A stretch of 64,000 nt of DNA from Isochrysis galbana (taxonomy: Eukaryota; Haptophyta; Isochrysidales; Isochrysidaceae). The notes under the pieces were generated by a model. The model was given only the letters and a program-made list of their open reading frames with translations, did not search any database and was not told where the DNA came from. The translations under genes and the position numbers were made by a program. The stretch lies in assembly GCA_018136815.1 (NCBI GenBank), contig CM030931.1:5400148-5464147 (forward strand). The letters run 5' to 3'. Below are positions 1-9,284 of this stretch, one piece after another (the stretch's first letter is position 1; each line of letters begins with the position of its first letter).

Positions 1-585
1 TCTTCTCGATGTTGCCCGGAATGGTGAACACATCGCCTGCATCGCAGAGGGTCATCTGCTCACGCAGGTCGACGCCCATCTCGTAGTTGTACGGCGAGTA
101 GAGCGCGGAGATTCGACGGATGCCTTGAGGGCCGAAGCGAGTGCCTGCGTGGTGTGCGAGGAGTGTGTCGAGTGATAGGTTGTACTTTCTCTCTCTCTCA
201 CTCTCTCTCTCACTCACTCACCTGAACGGTAGGTGGTTCCTCCATCAAACGGCACTCCAATCACCGCCGCGTCGTACTGGCCGACGAGACGCACATCCTC
301 AAGGTAGGGAGCCTTCATGAAGGTGTTGATCCCCGCGAAGTGTGGCTGCTCGCCCCTGGCGAACGTGGGGATGTCCCTGTCCTTGATGGAGGAGGCGCCC
401 GCGAGGCCGAGAGTGAGGCAGCGCTCCACTTCCCTCTTGTGGGCATCTGTGGGCAACTCGCCTTCCTTGACGGCGGAGCGCCAGCCCTTGGTGGATGGGT
501 TGAGCGGGTCGGGGTGATGATGACGCGCCAGGCGGCGTGAGAGGGGTAGGAGAGCGCGGCGGCGGAAGGGGAGGGAGGGAGGCAT
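1..585 (-). CDS. Agmatinase / ureohydrolase, N-terminal two exons (gene runs off the window)
   Basis: Ureohydrolase-family enzyme, most like agmatinase (agmatine to putrescine and urea). Exon 1 is 585..222 (ATG 585-583) and exon 2 is 144..1, which continues past the window start. The intron (221-145) has GTGAGT...GCAG and the split codon makes Gly, giving FDGGTTYRSGTRFGPQGIR, the conserved block in front of the metal-binding site of agmatinases. Residues 1-25 are rich in Arg and hydrophobics (MPPSLPFRRR...), which looks like a mitochondrial presequence. The manganese-binding His/Asp motifs lie beyond the window edge, so substrate cannot be settled; guanidinobutyrase or another ureohydrolase is possible. 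On the coding strand the start is preceded by a long CT tract. Confidence 0.85.
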
Positions 586-1500
586 CGCAGGCGGAAAGAG
601 GGTGGGCTGGGGAGGGGAGAGAGAGAGAATGGGGGGAGAGAGGAGGGCAGGGAGATGTAAATAAAAGGCTGTGGAGAGAGGAAAATGAGAGGCCGTTGGG
701 GAGGACGGGGTGTGGGGGGTGAGCAGAAGGGCTTCGGGGGGGGGGAAGGGGGGTTCGTCGTCGGGGGGGGAGGGGGGAGGGGAGATGGGGGGGGAGGGAG
801 GGGAGAGAGAGGGGGGGTGGGAGGGCGGGAGGGAGAGAAAGAGAGAGAAAGGGAGAGAAAGGGTGAGAGAGGGACGGAGGGAGGGAGCGGCCGCCGAGGA
901 GGTCCTCTCTCCTCTGAGGTCGCACGCAATATATATATGTGGACTCCCCAGGGGGGGGACGAGAGGAGGGGGAGAGAGGAAGAGAGGGCGAAAAGAGAGA
1001 GAGGGTAGCGGCTGAGAGAGAGAGAGAGAGAGAGAGGGAGGGAGGGAGGGAGGGAGGGAGAGAAGAGAGGGAGAGAAGAGAGAGAGAGAGAGGGAGGGAG
1101 GGAGGGAGAGAGAGAGAGAGAGTCTCGTCATCACGAGAGAGAGGGGATTGTGACGGGAGTTTATGCTGAAGCCGGGTGTACTCACTTCACATAAGAGAGA
1201 GATCCCACATCATGTGAGATTAGAAAACAGGCGGTGAACAAGAAGAAAGAAGAGAGAGAAGAGAGAGGCGTGGGAGAGGGCGGAGTGCAGCGAGGGGAGG
1301 GTGGGTAGTCTAATCTACCCAGAAGAAGAAGAGATGAGAGAGAGAGAGAGGGTAGATGGACAGCGTGTGTGTGGGGGGGGGGAGTCCCGTGTAAGGGGGC
1401 GGGAAGAAAAAGAGAGAGAGTCTCGTCGGCGAGCCGCGCGAGCTCGTGGGAGAGAGATGGCGGGAGCTCTCGGGCTGCTTGCTGCTTGGACGGAAGGGAG
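586..1500. repeat. Purine-rich (GA)n / (GGGA)n low-complexity tract
   Basis: On the + strand this is almost entirely G and A: GA dinucleotide runs, GGGA/GGGAGG runs near 820-860 and 1040-1115, and G homopolymers near 735-800. It lies directly upstream of the agmatinase start on the opposite strand, so the sense strand of that gene reads CT-rich. Every long ORF here is a by-product of the biased composition. Confidence 0.9.
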
Positions 1501-2809
1501 GGGAGGGGGGGAGGGGGGGGGAGGGCACGGGCTCGAACTGGGTCAAGCAGGAGCAGGACGTCACAAAGCCCACAGCCCACAGCAAAGCGACTCAACACTC
1601 AAAACCTCGAAGTTGGTAGACTGTGAAACTAGGCCCATTGGGCCACATAGTGGGCCGGGCCACATTAGAGGGTTTTTGCAGGGCTCAAGAAGGTCCCAAC
1701 AAGAGGCCCCCTCAATACCACCTGGGCACCTGGGCGCTCTTGGGGCTCTATTGGTTGGGGCCTCGTTGCAAAAGGTGAAACGCGCGTTCTCCTCTCCAAT
1801 AGTGGCTCGACTTGCCTTTTCCTCTGCAGTTCTGTCGAACACGCGATGACTACAGGCTCATAGGCAGAGGGCCGTTCGATCGAGCCGGCAGCTGACGCGG
1901 CCGTAGAGGGTTCGTTGATTGCTGCTTGCGGGCTTGCGGGAAGATGTCTGAAAGGTCATAGTAAGAATCGGGTCTGACCGTGTCTGCCATCGAACGCTGC
2001 GAGCGAAGAGGTAGACGGAAGGTCGGAGGATTGCAACGCGTGGCGTCGGAGAGTAGAGACGAGACTAGCTAGCGAGCTAGTGGAAGAGAGAGAATGAGAA
2101 TGAGAGCTTCTTAGGTCCAAGGTAGACACGAGGGACTACAATGCGTGGACTCAAAAAAGGTTCCTGATCCACAGAGACACACGAACTAAACCAAACGGGG
2201 CGAAAGCTAACCGCACTTGGACGAACGGCCAAGCGTCGGCACCAAGGCAACTTAGCAGCGCACAGGCGTGCGACAGAGGAGTCGGCCCAACGAGGGCAGA
2301 CCTCGCCGGGGGAGCTGCGACCGCGAGGTATAACAGAAGACAGACGACAATCGTGGAACGTTTGATGACATCAAGAGAAAGTAGGAGAAGAGGCGAGATA
2401 CCCATCAACGAGACCTTGAGACTTAAAATAACTCACCGGCTAGAAGTAAAAGTCTGTCCTCGTATGGAATACGACACTCCCCGACTAAATTCGAGTCGTC
2501 TCGACGAGCGGCATGGAAGGAGAACAGAGTAACCGAAATAGAAGAAATCCAGAATTAGAACTACAAGGCGAGAGAAACCAAAGATAACCGAGAAACCAAA
2601 CGTTGAAGGCGACGCTTAAAATAGAAGATGAGAGCACCCGTGGGCCCTTTGAGCACAAATTTGGAAGCTTGACGCGGCAACCTATTTGTACGCATCGTCC
2701 CACCCATTTCTCCCTTTTACAGGAGTTTTGCTCGGGTGTTGCGGTGGGTGCAACCGCAGACGACACGCGTCTCATCTCCTGCAATTAGCGGCAATCAACG
2801 GAGAAAGAG
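1501..2809. other. Intergenic, nothing recognised
   Basis: Mixed-composition DNA with no supported gene. Short self-complementary blocks occur at 1630-1660 (GGCCCATTGGGCC and neighbouring GGGCC runs). A relic retroelement is possible but no protein motif or LTR pair could be seen. Confidence 0.4.
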
Positions 2810-3480
2810 ATGATACAATCTGCAACAACAACGAAAGCGAGGGAATGCGGGTGGTTCACGATGCAGGACGGAATTGTTGTCGTCAACCCGGTGGTCGTGA
2901 CTGTCGCGGCTTCTCTCGCAGCGGTGGCGGTGGCTTCTCTTGCAAATAACATGCGCAAGGTCCTAGTACGTGTTTCACGTATGGGGACGACCGTGAACCA
3001 AGAGGAGGAGGTGACCCAAGGGGAGGAGGTGACCCAAGGGGAGGGGACGACTTCGGTCCCAGATGGCCAGGTGGGCTCGGACATGAAGGATCCACACCTC
3101 CTCGCTCAGCACATTTCGTCCGTGCTCATCGCTGTCCGCAACACGAAGCGTAAAGCTGACCTCGTCATAGATGAAAACCTACAGAATTGGCTTAAAAGCA
3201 TAGAAAATTTGTCCTCTCCCCACAGAAGATTCTCCTTCCCCGAGTTGGGGGGGGTTGCCGTAGAAGTTTCTCCCCATAGAAAAACGGATGGTTCAGTTGA
3301 TCGGATGTTAACCATAACAAATCAGGAACACACCAGGGGCTTCTCTGACTATCTCAGTAAATACACAGAACAACTCCGAGACGTTGATGTAAACAGGCTC
3401 AGTGAGTTTATCAACATGATAGAAGAATACGATGACATCGAAAATGAGTACAACAATGAAGTGGGGCTTCTCAAAAAAGT
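2810..3480 (+). CDS. Unrecognised AT-richer ORF with one membrane segment
   Basis: I do not recognise this protein. The frame is open from ATG 2810 to 3556, but the last part after about 3480 looks like unrelated sequence. Visible features: a hydrophobic segment at about residues 23-45 (valine/alanine rich), a Glu/Thr-rich linker with an imperfect 12-15 bp tandem repeat (EEVTQGEEVTQGE), then a charged, probably helical domain (about residues 95-220, with many Asn, Ile, Asp, Glu). Base composition is clearly more AT-rich than the flanking host genes. A Ty3/gypsy fragment lies just downstream and a second ORF of the same type follows at 4391, so this may be one older insertion split by the retroelement. 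No expression signal can be pointed to. Confidence 0.35.
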
Positions 3481-3869
3481 AATTTTGGTCTACATATGCC
3501 ACCGACCCGCCACGTCGAGGGGGTCTGTGTCGCATTCGCGAATCGACGCTCGTTAGGCTTCTCTCTCCTCTTCGTTCGGTATTTATCGCTATAATTCTCT
3601 CGTTCTCGTTCTCGGTCAAAAACTTCGCGTGGACGCCTAGGATCTAGGGTTGTGGAGCGCCCTCTCTCTTTCTCTCGAAGAGAAGGGAAGTTTCCCCACC
3701 TTTCTTCCTCCCAGGCGCGGGGAAACCGTTCGGCTACCGCGGGGGAAGAATTCGGCGACCGCGGGGGGGAAATTCGGCGACCGCGGAGGAGCGGCAGAGA
3801 TAAAGAAAACGAGTGTAGAACCAACGAAACGAGGGCAAGACGGTCAGAACTCGCCGGAGGTGACAACCA

Positions 3870-4300
3870 AGTCTACTCAATTTGAGAGCCCAGCGCATTA
3901 AGCGTGATGCTGGTCCCCCTTGGACGGTGTCCTTCATCGTATGTAGCCAACGTAGAGCTTGGTGGTCTATAACAAGCCGAAAATGGCGGCCCCAGAGGTA
4001 AGGGCGCCAATTACGGATGCTCTCGAGAGCGGCGAGTAGCTCCACCTCGGTGGTGCTCCAGTGTCGCTCGGCAGCAGTCAGCCGACGGCCATAATACGCC
4101 ACAACATGTTCGTGACCATGATCATCAATCTGGGAAAGCACGCCGCCAATGCCGAGGGTGCTCGCGGCGTCGGTCTTGACGATGAACTCTTTATCCTGGC
4201 GCGGCGCGGCCAACACCGGCGCCGATGTAATAAGCTCAATGAGGCGCTGGACAGCGCGCTGCGCAACGGCAAGGAGCGAGGGGCGAGTTACGAGTGCAGA
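3870..4300 (-). pseudogene. Ty3/gypsy retrotransposon fragment, RNase H region of pol
   Basis: Reading the minus strand from about 4300 down to 3870 gives a typical Ty3/gypsy connection plus RNase H block: a stretch like QRLIELITSAPVLAAPRQDK, then FIVKTDAAST with the first catalytic Asp, GGVLSQ, VVAYYGRRLTAAERHWSTTE with the catalytic Glu, ELLAALESIRNWRPYL, and VIDHQALRWL with the second Asp. Homology stops after RWALKLS, so the tether, integrase and upstream reverse transcriptase are missing. No LTR was found. This is a short truncated copy. Confidence 0.85.
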
Positions 4301-4390
4301 GTTCTACAAGTTACAAGTAAAACTCCGCGGCAACAAGAACGACTGGGCTCGAAGACGCCTAAGGTCGGAAGTCGATCGCGGATGCGACAA

Positions 4391-4789
4391 TCAACGTGTT
4401 TAAAAAGCGAATGGTTTAAAAAATACAACAACGTGATCTGGGGAAGATTATACAAAGAATTCATATCGTTATGCGCAGTTGTAATAGCCGGGATAGTCGC
4501 ACTTACAATGGCGCGCCGTCGAGGCGGCGCCGAACGAGACTTTGTATCAATGACATTATTAGCTAAACCTGAGGTGAAATTGCAGGCCGTGTTAAATGAA
4601 ATAAAGGATCATGAATCATTTGACACCCTAATTCTGTGGCTATCGTTGAAGCGGCTATCTGCGCTAGGGGCGCACCCTAATAAGTTGCAGGAGGTTCTAC
4701 AACGGTTGGAACAATTTTCGAGAATACCACGTCAGGTGATAAACGCAGTAAACATCGTCCCAGTCAAGGAGCTGACGGATCGAGCATGA
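4391..4789 (+). CDS. Unrecognised AT-richer ORF with one membrane segment
   Basis: The open frame runs from inside the antisense of the gypsy fragment to the TGA at 4787-4789; the part with protein-like composition begins at about 4391. It shows a basic and aromatic N-terminus (WFKKYNNVIW), one hydrophobic segment (FISLCAVVIAGIVALTMA), a basic patch, and a helical Leu/Glu/Lys-rich C-terminal domain of about 85 residues. I do not recognise the family. Its composition resembles the ORF at 2810, and the true start may have been removed by the gypsy insertion. It could equally be a gene relic. Confidence 0.3.
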   Translation, partial: STCLKSEWFKKYNNVIWGRLYKEFISLCAVVIAGIVALTMARRRGGAERDFVSMTLLAKPEVKLQAVLNEIKDHESFDTLILWLSLKRLSALGAHPNKLQEVLQRLEQFSRIPRQVINAVNIVPVKELTDRA

Positions 4790-5515
4790 CCACGGGCTCG
4801 ATATGCGATGATTCGGAAGGGAGGCGATCGGCGGAAGGCGCGGCGAAGGAGGCATAAGCGACGCTTTCCGCAAAGAATAAGAGATGATCAAATTTTTCCC
4901 GATCCCCCCCCCTCCCCCCCCCCCTCTCCCTCCCAGTCCCACTCCGTTGCGCCGCGCCGCCCTCCCCTCAACCTCTCACACCTCTTTCTAACGTGCACAC
5001 GTGGATTATTTGGTAAACTGAAGCATCCAAATGGCTGCTTCGCCCCTGGGCCTATTTTCTCCATTATTCCATACTACGATCTCGACCTATTGTGTTGCAA
5101 ATGGGTGGGAATGTGGGGAAGGATGTCCCTGAGGCTCCCCCAGCACCTCATGGGCACCCGTCAAGGCGTTGGCGAGCAGGGACGAAATATGTCGTTTGAA
5201 GCATCCATTTGCATGCTCCGGCAGTGGCAGTGGCAGTAAACAGTTAAAGTGTAAAGTGTAAAGCCCCCAGGAGTCTTTTCTTGGGCTTCGGAGAACGGTC
5301 AAAACATGCACCCCCCCCCCCCCCCCCGCACGTCAGTAGTTATAAATCAGTGTTTGACCGCCCTAGATTTTGTGGGGGGCCGATGCCTGCCACCGGCCAC
5401 TGCCAACCCATCGCGCCGTGCCCGCGCCTTCGGACGGGCTGCACAGTGCACAATACATAGTAGTAAACTAGCCCCCCCCCCCCCCCCCCCGGCCGACCCC
5501 CTGCGTTCGGCGGCG
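4790..5515. other. Intergenic with poly-C tracts
   Basis: No gene seen. Poly-C runs occur at 4905-4925, 5309-5328 and 5472-5490. The last sits 25 bases upstream of the ATG of the next gene, like the pyrimidine-rich leaders of other genes in this window. Confidence 0.5.
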
Positions 5516-6826
5516 ATGGCGTCGGCGCTGCGCCTCCGGCTTCTCCCATCTCGTGCGGCGTGTGTGCGCGTGGCGTGGCGTGGGCACGGCGCGCACGGCC
5601 ACTCACACGGCCACTCGCACGACTCACGCGCCGGTGGAGAGCTCCGCTCCACCCTGCCCCCGCTGAGCGGCGCCGCTTCCATCGCCGGAGCGCGAGGCCC
5701 TCTGCCTATTGGGCTCGAACTGGCTCGTGCTCTGGGCAATGTGGGCCGCGCGCTGGAGTCTCACGCGCAGGCGCTCGTCTCACCATACGCTGACACCTTC
5801 GAGTCCGTCTGGTACGGCCGAGGCCTCCTGTGGAGGCGTGCGCCCAGCGGAGAGTGGGAAGCAACGCTCGCGGAGGAAGAGCTCGCCGCGCTTCGCACGC
5901 GCCAGGCGATGCCGAGCACGCGGCCGGCAATGCTCTCACTCTACTTCGGCGACGACCGAACTGCACTCGTCAAGACACTAGGCTCCGATGGCAGAGAGCG
6001 CTTCCTCTCCATGTTGAGGCTTGATGGTACATGCCCAGCATCATTGCCGGAAGCGCCGTGCCTGCACATCCACCACGCGCAAAGTCGACGCGCTGTGGCC
6101 GCGTCCGTCCTCGGCCCGCGCGCCGCTGGCCCCTTACACCCACGTCGACGCGCCACGTAGGCCTCGACTACCGCGCGCACGACGGCTGGACCGTGCTTCG
6201 CGAGCTCATTAGCTCGTCGCCATATTGTGGGGGCAGCACTGATAGCTCCGCTGGCAGCCTGGCAGAAATCCGCTTGCTGCTCGAGGAGTACCTGAGGATC
6301 GAGCACGGTGGCGGCGCACACGACGCCGAAGCGGCTGCGGCTCTATTCTCGGAGCGAGCCAGCCTGCTGGCCGTCGGTAGCTCCCCCGCCGGAGAGCCAC
6401 CGAGCGCGTGGTGAGCCGCATCGATCCCCCTCCCTTCCCACTCCCACTCTCCTCACTTTGCAACCCTATTTGCGCAACGGGACCGCTGGTCAGCTGATCC
6501 ACACCACCCGCCCGCGCCGTACCACTTGCAGGTCGGCTCCGGCAGGGGTTCTCCTTGAGGTTCCCCTCCACGAGTATCTAGCCAGTATCGCCAGGCAGAC
6601 TCCACACGAGCCTGCTAGCGGTGCGCATGATGCCATCATCGCCATCGACTTGCTCCCATGCCAATCTGCAGCTGCCGCCATGCTGCGCATAGGCAACGGG
6701 GCGCGCGACAGGCTATTTGTCGACCACTTGCTGCTAGCGCGCGACGAAATCGCGTCGGGATGTGCAACCCTAGGCACCTGGCGCATTTTGTCCAAGACGT
6801 TCGCGCCAGGCCCATGGCCATCGTGA
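5516..6826 (+). CDS. Two-domain NTF2/SnoaL-like (putative lumazine-binding family) protein, organellar targeting
   Basis: Three exons, 5516..6026, 6161..6410 and 6532..6826, join to 351 codons. The donors are GTACAT and GTGAGC and both acceptors end in AG; split codons give Gly (LRLDGLDYRAHDG) and Trp. The C-terminal half (from about residue 205) reads like the 'putative lumazine-binding' NTF2-like family: AEIRLLLEEYLRIE, then ALFSERASLLAVG, EVPLHEYLASIA, and a closing LFVDHLLLARDE...WRILSKTF. The N-terminal half has a similar layout (SPYADTFESVWY, FLSMLRLDGLDYRAHDGWTVLREL), so the protein is probably an internal duplication. The first 30 residues are Arg/Leu rich without acids, followed by a His-rich HGHSHGHSH stretch; a mitochondrial or plastid transit peptide is likely. 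No catalytic activity can be assigned. Confidence 0.75.
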
Positions 6827-7444
6827 GCCGCAGAGCGCGGCTCGTCTCACATGGGCGTCCCGTGGCATGCTCGTTTACAGAGGTCCGAGACCTTATGCCG
6901 TCTGGCGTCCGGCCTTACCCCCCTCCGAGCGAGAGTGCCCGACTTGTTTCGGCGGCAGTCGCCATCCCAGCGCAGCACACGCGCTAACCATTCGCGACCG
7001 CCCGACGATCAGCGTCAGATCATTTGCCTATATCTACCAAATTCGGTCATCAACAATTCAGTGCCATTACGTATCCGTCGCATTCTGATAATGGCGCCAG
7101 AGCACAGTGCTCCATGCCCAGACAGCTTTGTCGCTACTCGAGTCAGGCTGGCTGCCTGCAGCTACACGGACCCGGAGGCCGCCAAGATAAACGGGCTCAT
7201 CCTCGGCAGCTCTCTATTGAAATCTTCGCCTCTCGCGCCTGCCCTAGTATGTTTGCTTATGCAACGCGTCCACAGGTGATCATAAAGAGAGTTCGTGCAA
7301 GCAAGTAGTGAAAGCCTGAGCGCACCAGCGCTTCGAGCAAGAGTAAGCTCTCGACTCCTAAAGATGCACATGGGCTCCTAAACGTTAACTAACCTTATAC
7401 TCAACTACGTAAATACTGAATACTGATTACTTATTTCACGATGG

Positions 7445-7540
7445 CACATTAGAAGGTACAACTTGAGGTTCGCTTCTTTTTTTTTTACGCTCTCCCCGTC
7501 TATTTTTGCCCCTAAACTTTGCCGGTCGGAGGGATAGTGG
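7445..7540 (+). repeat. Dispersed module shared with 23095-23195
   Basis: A stretch beginning AAGGTACAACTTGAGGTTCG, a T-run, an ACGC block and a CCCCTAAACTT block recurs in diverged form at about 23100-23195. Both copies lie 150-400 bp upstream of a hairpin/MERA-type element (7689 and 23527). It may be part of those elements' target environment or an older repeat. Confidence 0.5.
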
Positions 7541-7685
7541 CCACCTGCCACATTTTATATTTTGCCACCAAAAATGTACGATTAGATGCAAGACCTCCAA
7601 AACTACCTCCCCCCCCTACCCCTACCCCCTTGGCGGTAATCACACCCGGCATTACGCACGCAATACGCATTACGTATTGGAGCTC

Positions 7686-9040
7686 CACCTATCTTTAAAA
7701 AGATAGGGTCATGGACCGCGCGCCGCTCCCCTCCTCCCCTGCCGTCACTCCCGCCGCGCCGGCTGATCGGGCCGTGACCGTGGCCGCGCCGCCGAAGCGC
7801 GCGCGCGCTGCACCCAAGCAAGCGACCGACTAGGTGCGCACGAGCCTCGGCCCGTGCCACCGCCCACAAGCTGCACACCAACATGGCCACCAAGGACACA
7901 CCCACCAACAAAGCCCCACAGCCACCTGCAGCCAGCCACAAACTGGCCCACTGCGACACACAGTCGCCTCCCACAGGGAAAGCCTTCGGGCTGGGCCCCT
8001 ACATACACAACCGAGGTACCGGCCTCATGCAACAGCGTGAGGTGCAGGCCAAGTCAGTCAACACAAACCTCCTGGAGCACTAGCTGAGAATCGCACGCGC
8101 ACTCGAAGGAGCGGCACCACGGGCCGGTCCATAAAGGGACTTGCCTACTTGCCTACCCATCCATGACCCATGACCGCCCCAAGACCAGCAACTAGGAGGA
8201 CCTAAAACGACACGGCTCTCTCCGCACATCGCCTTTTCCCCCCGCGCGAGTTTGGATCTCTCATCGACCCTCCGCGTTGGCTTCAGCGAACGAGTTTCAC
8301 TTTAACGATAGTTCGAACCCTTCGTTTGCGTAGTTTTGCGCTCTCTTTCCGTATTTCTTCGCGCATGACGAGCGATCGCGACGCTCAGCTTTCGCCGCGC
8401 GGGAGGGGGTTGTTCAGTTGTTCATCGTATGATTCCGGAGTGTTTACGTTAGTTTTCTGAGCCCAAGGTCGTCGGATTTCGGGTTTTAGTGAGTGATTGT
8501 GTAGCAACTTCGTCGAGTCCCACCGTGTTCCCAAGCCAGTCCCCCGTAGCCCTTAACTAATTCCCGAGTCTATACCCCGAGCCAACGAGTCAATACAAGT
8601 CAAGCACGCGCCTGAAGTCGCCTGCCACCACCCCCACAAGCCTCCTTCGCACACTTCCGCGCCCTCCGTGCGTCGTGCGTCGTGCGTCGATCGTCATGCC
8701 CGTAGTCACTCCCGAGGAAAGCTCCATGAGTCCCCCGCAAGAACCGCGTTCCGCGCTAGCTGCCGGCGCGGCCTCGCAGGCAATCTCCAACCAAGAGTGA
8801 GATCAGCCTTGCTCTGACACATAGAAAGAAGCTAGACTGGCCTAATCACCAATAACAACTAGGTAGGCGACAACAACCAAACCCGACCACTAGTCCGACC
8901 TCCCGGCATCACTCAAGCATTCCCACCTTGACCTTGAAGCACCTAGGGCAAATGATGCCCCACGCAAAAGGCCCAAGCGGAAACAGAAGTTTGTGCACAG
9001 CCGCGCGTGTGGTGTGGATATTAAGAAGTTTTTATTATCA
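7686..9040 (+). mobile_element. Hairpin/MERA-type retroelement copy (class I), 5' end clear, 3' end tentative
   Basis: The 5' end is a hairpin at 7689-7706, CTATCTTT-AA-AAAGATAG, a perfect 8-bp stem. It is followed by linker GGTC and ATG at 7711, opening a short frame starting MDRAPLPSSPA and containing PKRARAAPK before a stop. The sense-strand 3' end is placed at about 9037 because ATTAAGAAGTTTTT there matches the end of the LINE at 49190. No target-site duplication was found, so the 3' limit is uncertain. Between about 8100 and 9000 no coding potential is visible. Probably non-autonomous. Confidence 0.5.
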
Positions 9041-9284
9041 TTGGTCGTCGCCGTCCTCTTGCCTGCCTTTGAGCAGCCTCTCTCCCCTGCCGCCCTAACC
9101 CTAACGTTTGCCCCCTTTGACTACCACTAGTAATTAAAATAACCTTTAGAGCACCACCTTTAACATCACCCGCATTAGCATTAGACTTGTTGTCCATAAT
9201 ACCGTCTGTTGTGTGGTGGGATACATAGATTAGCGTCGATGATATGTGCCGGAGATGGATGGGATGATAAACTTGTACCGTTCC

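Noticed and set aside
9096-9110. CCCTAACCCTAACG, telomere-like (also near 18492)
   Set aside because: Only two units each; not a telomeric array.
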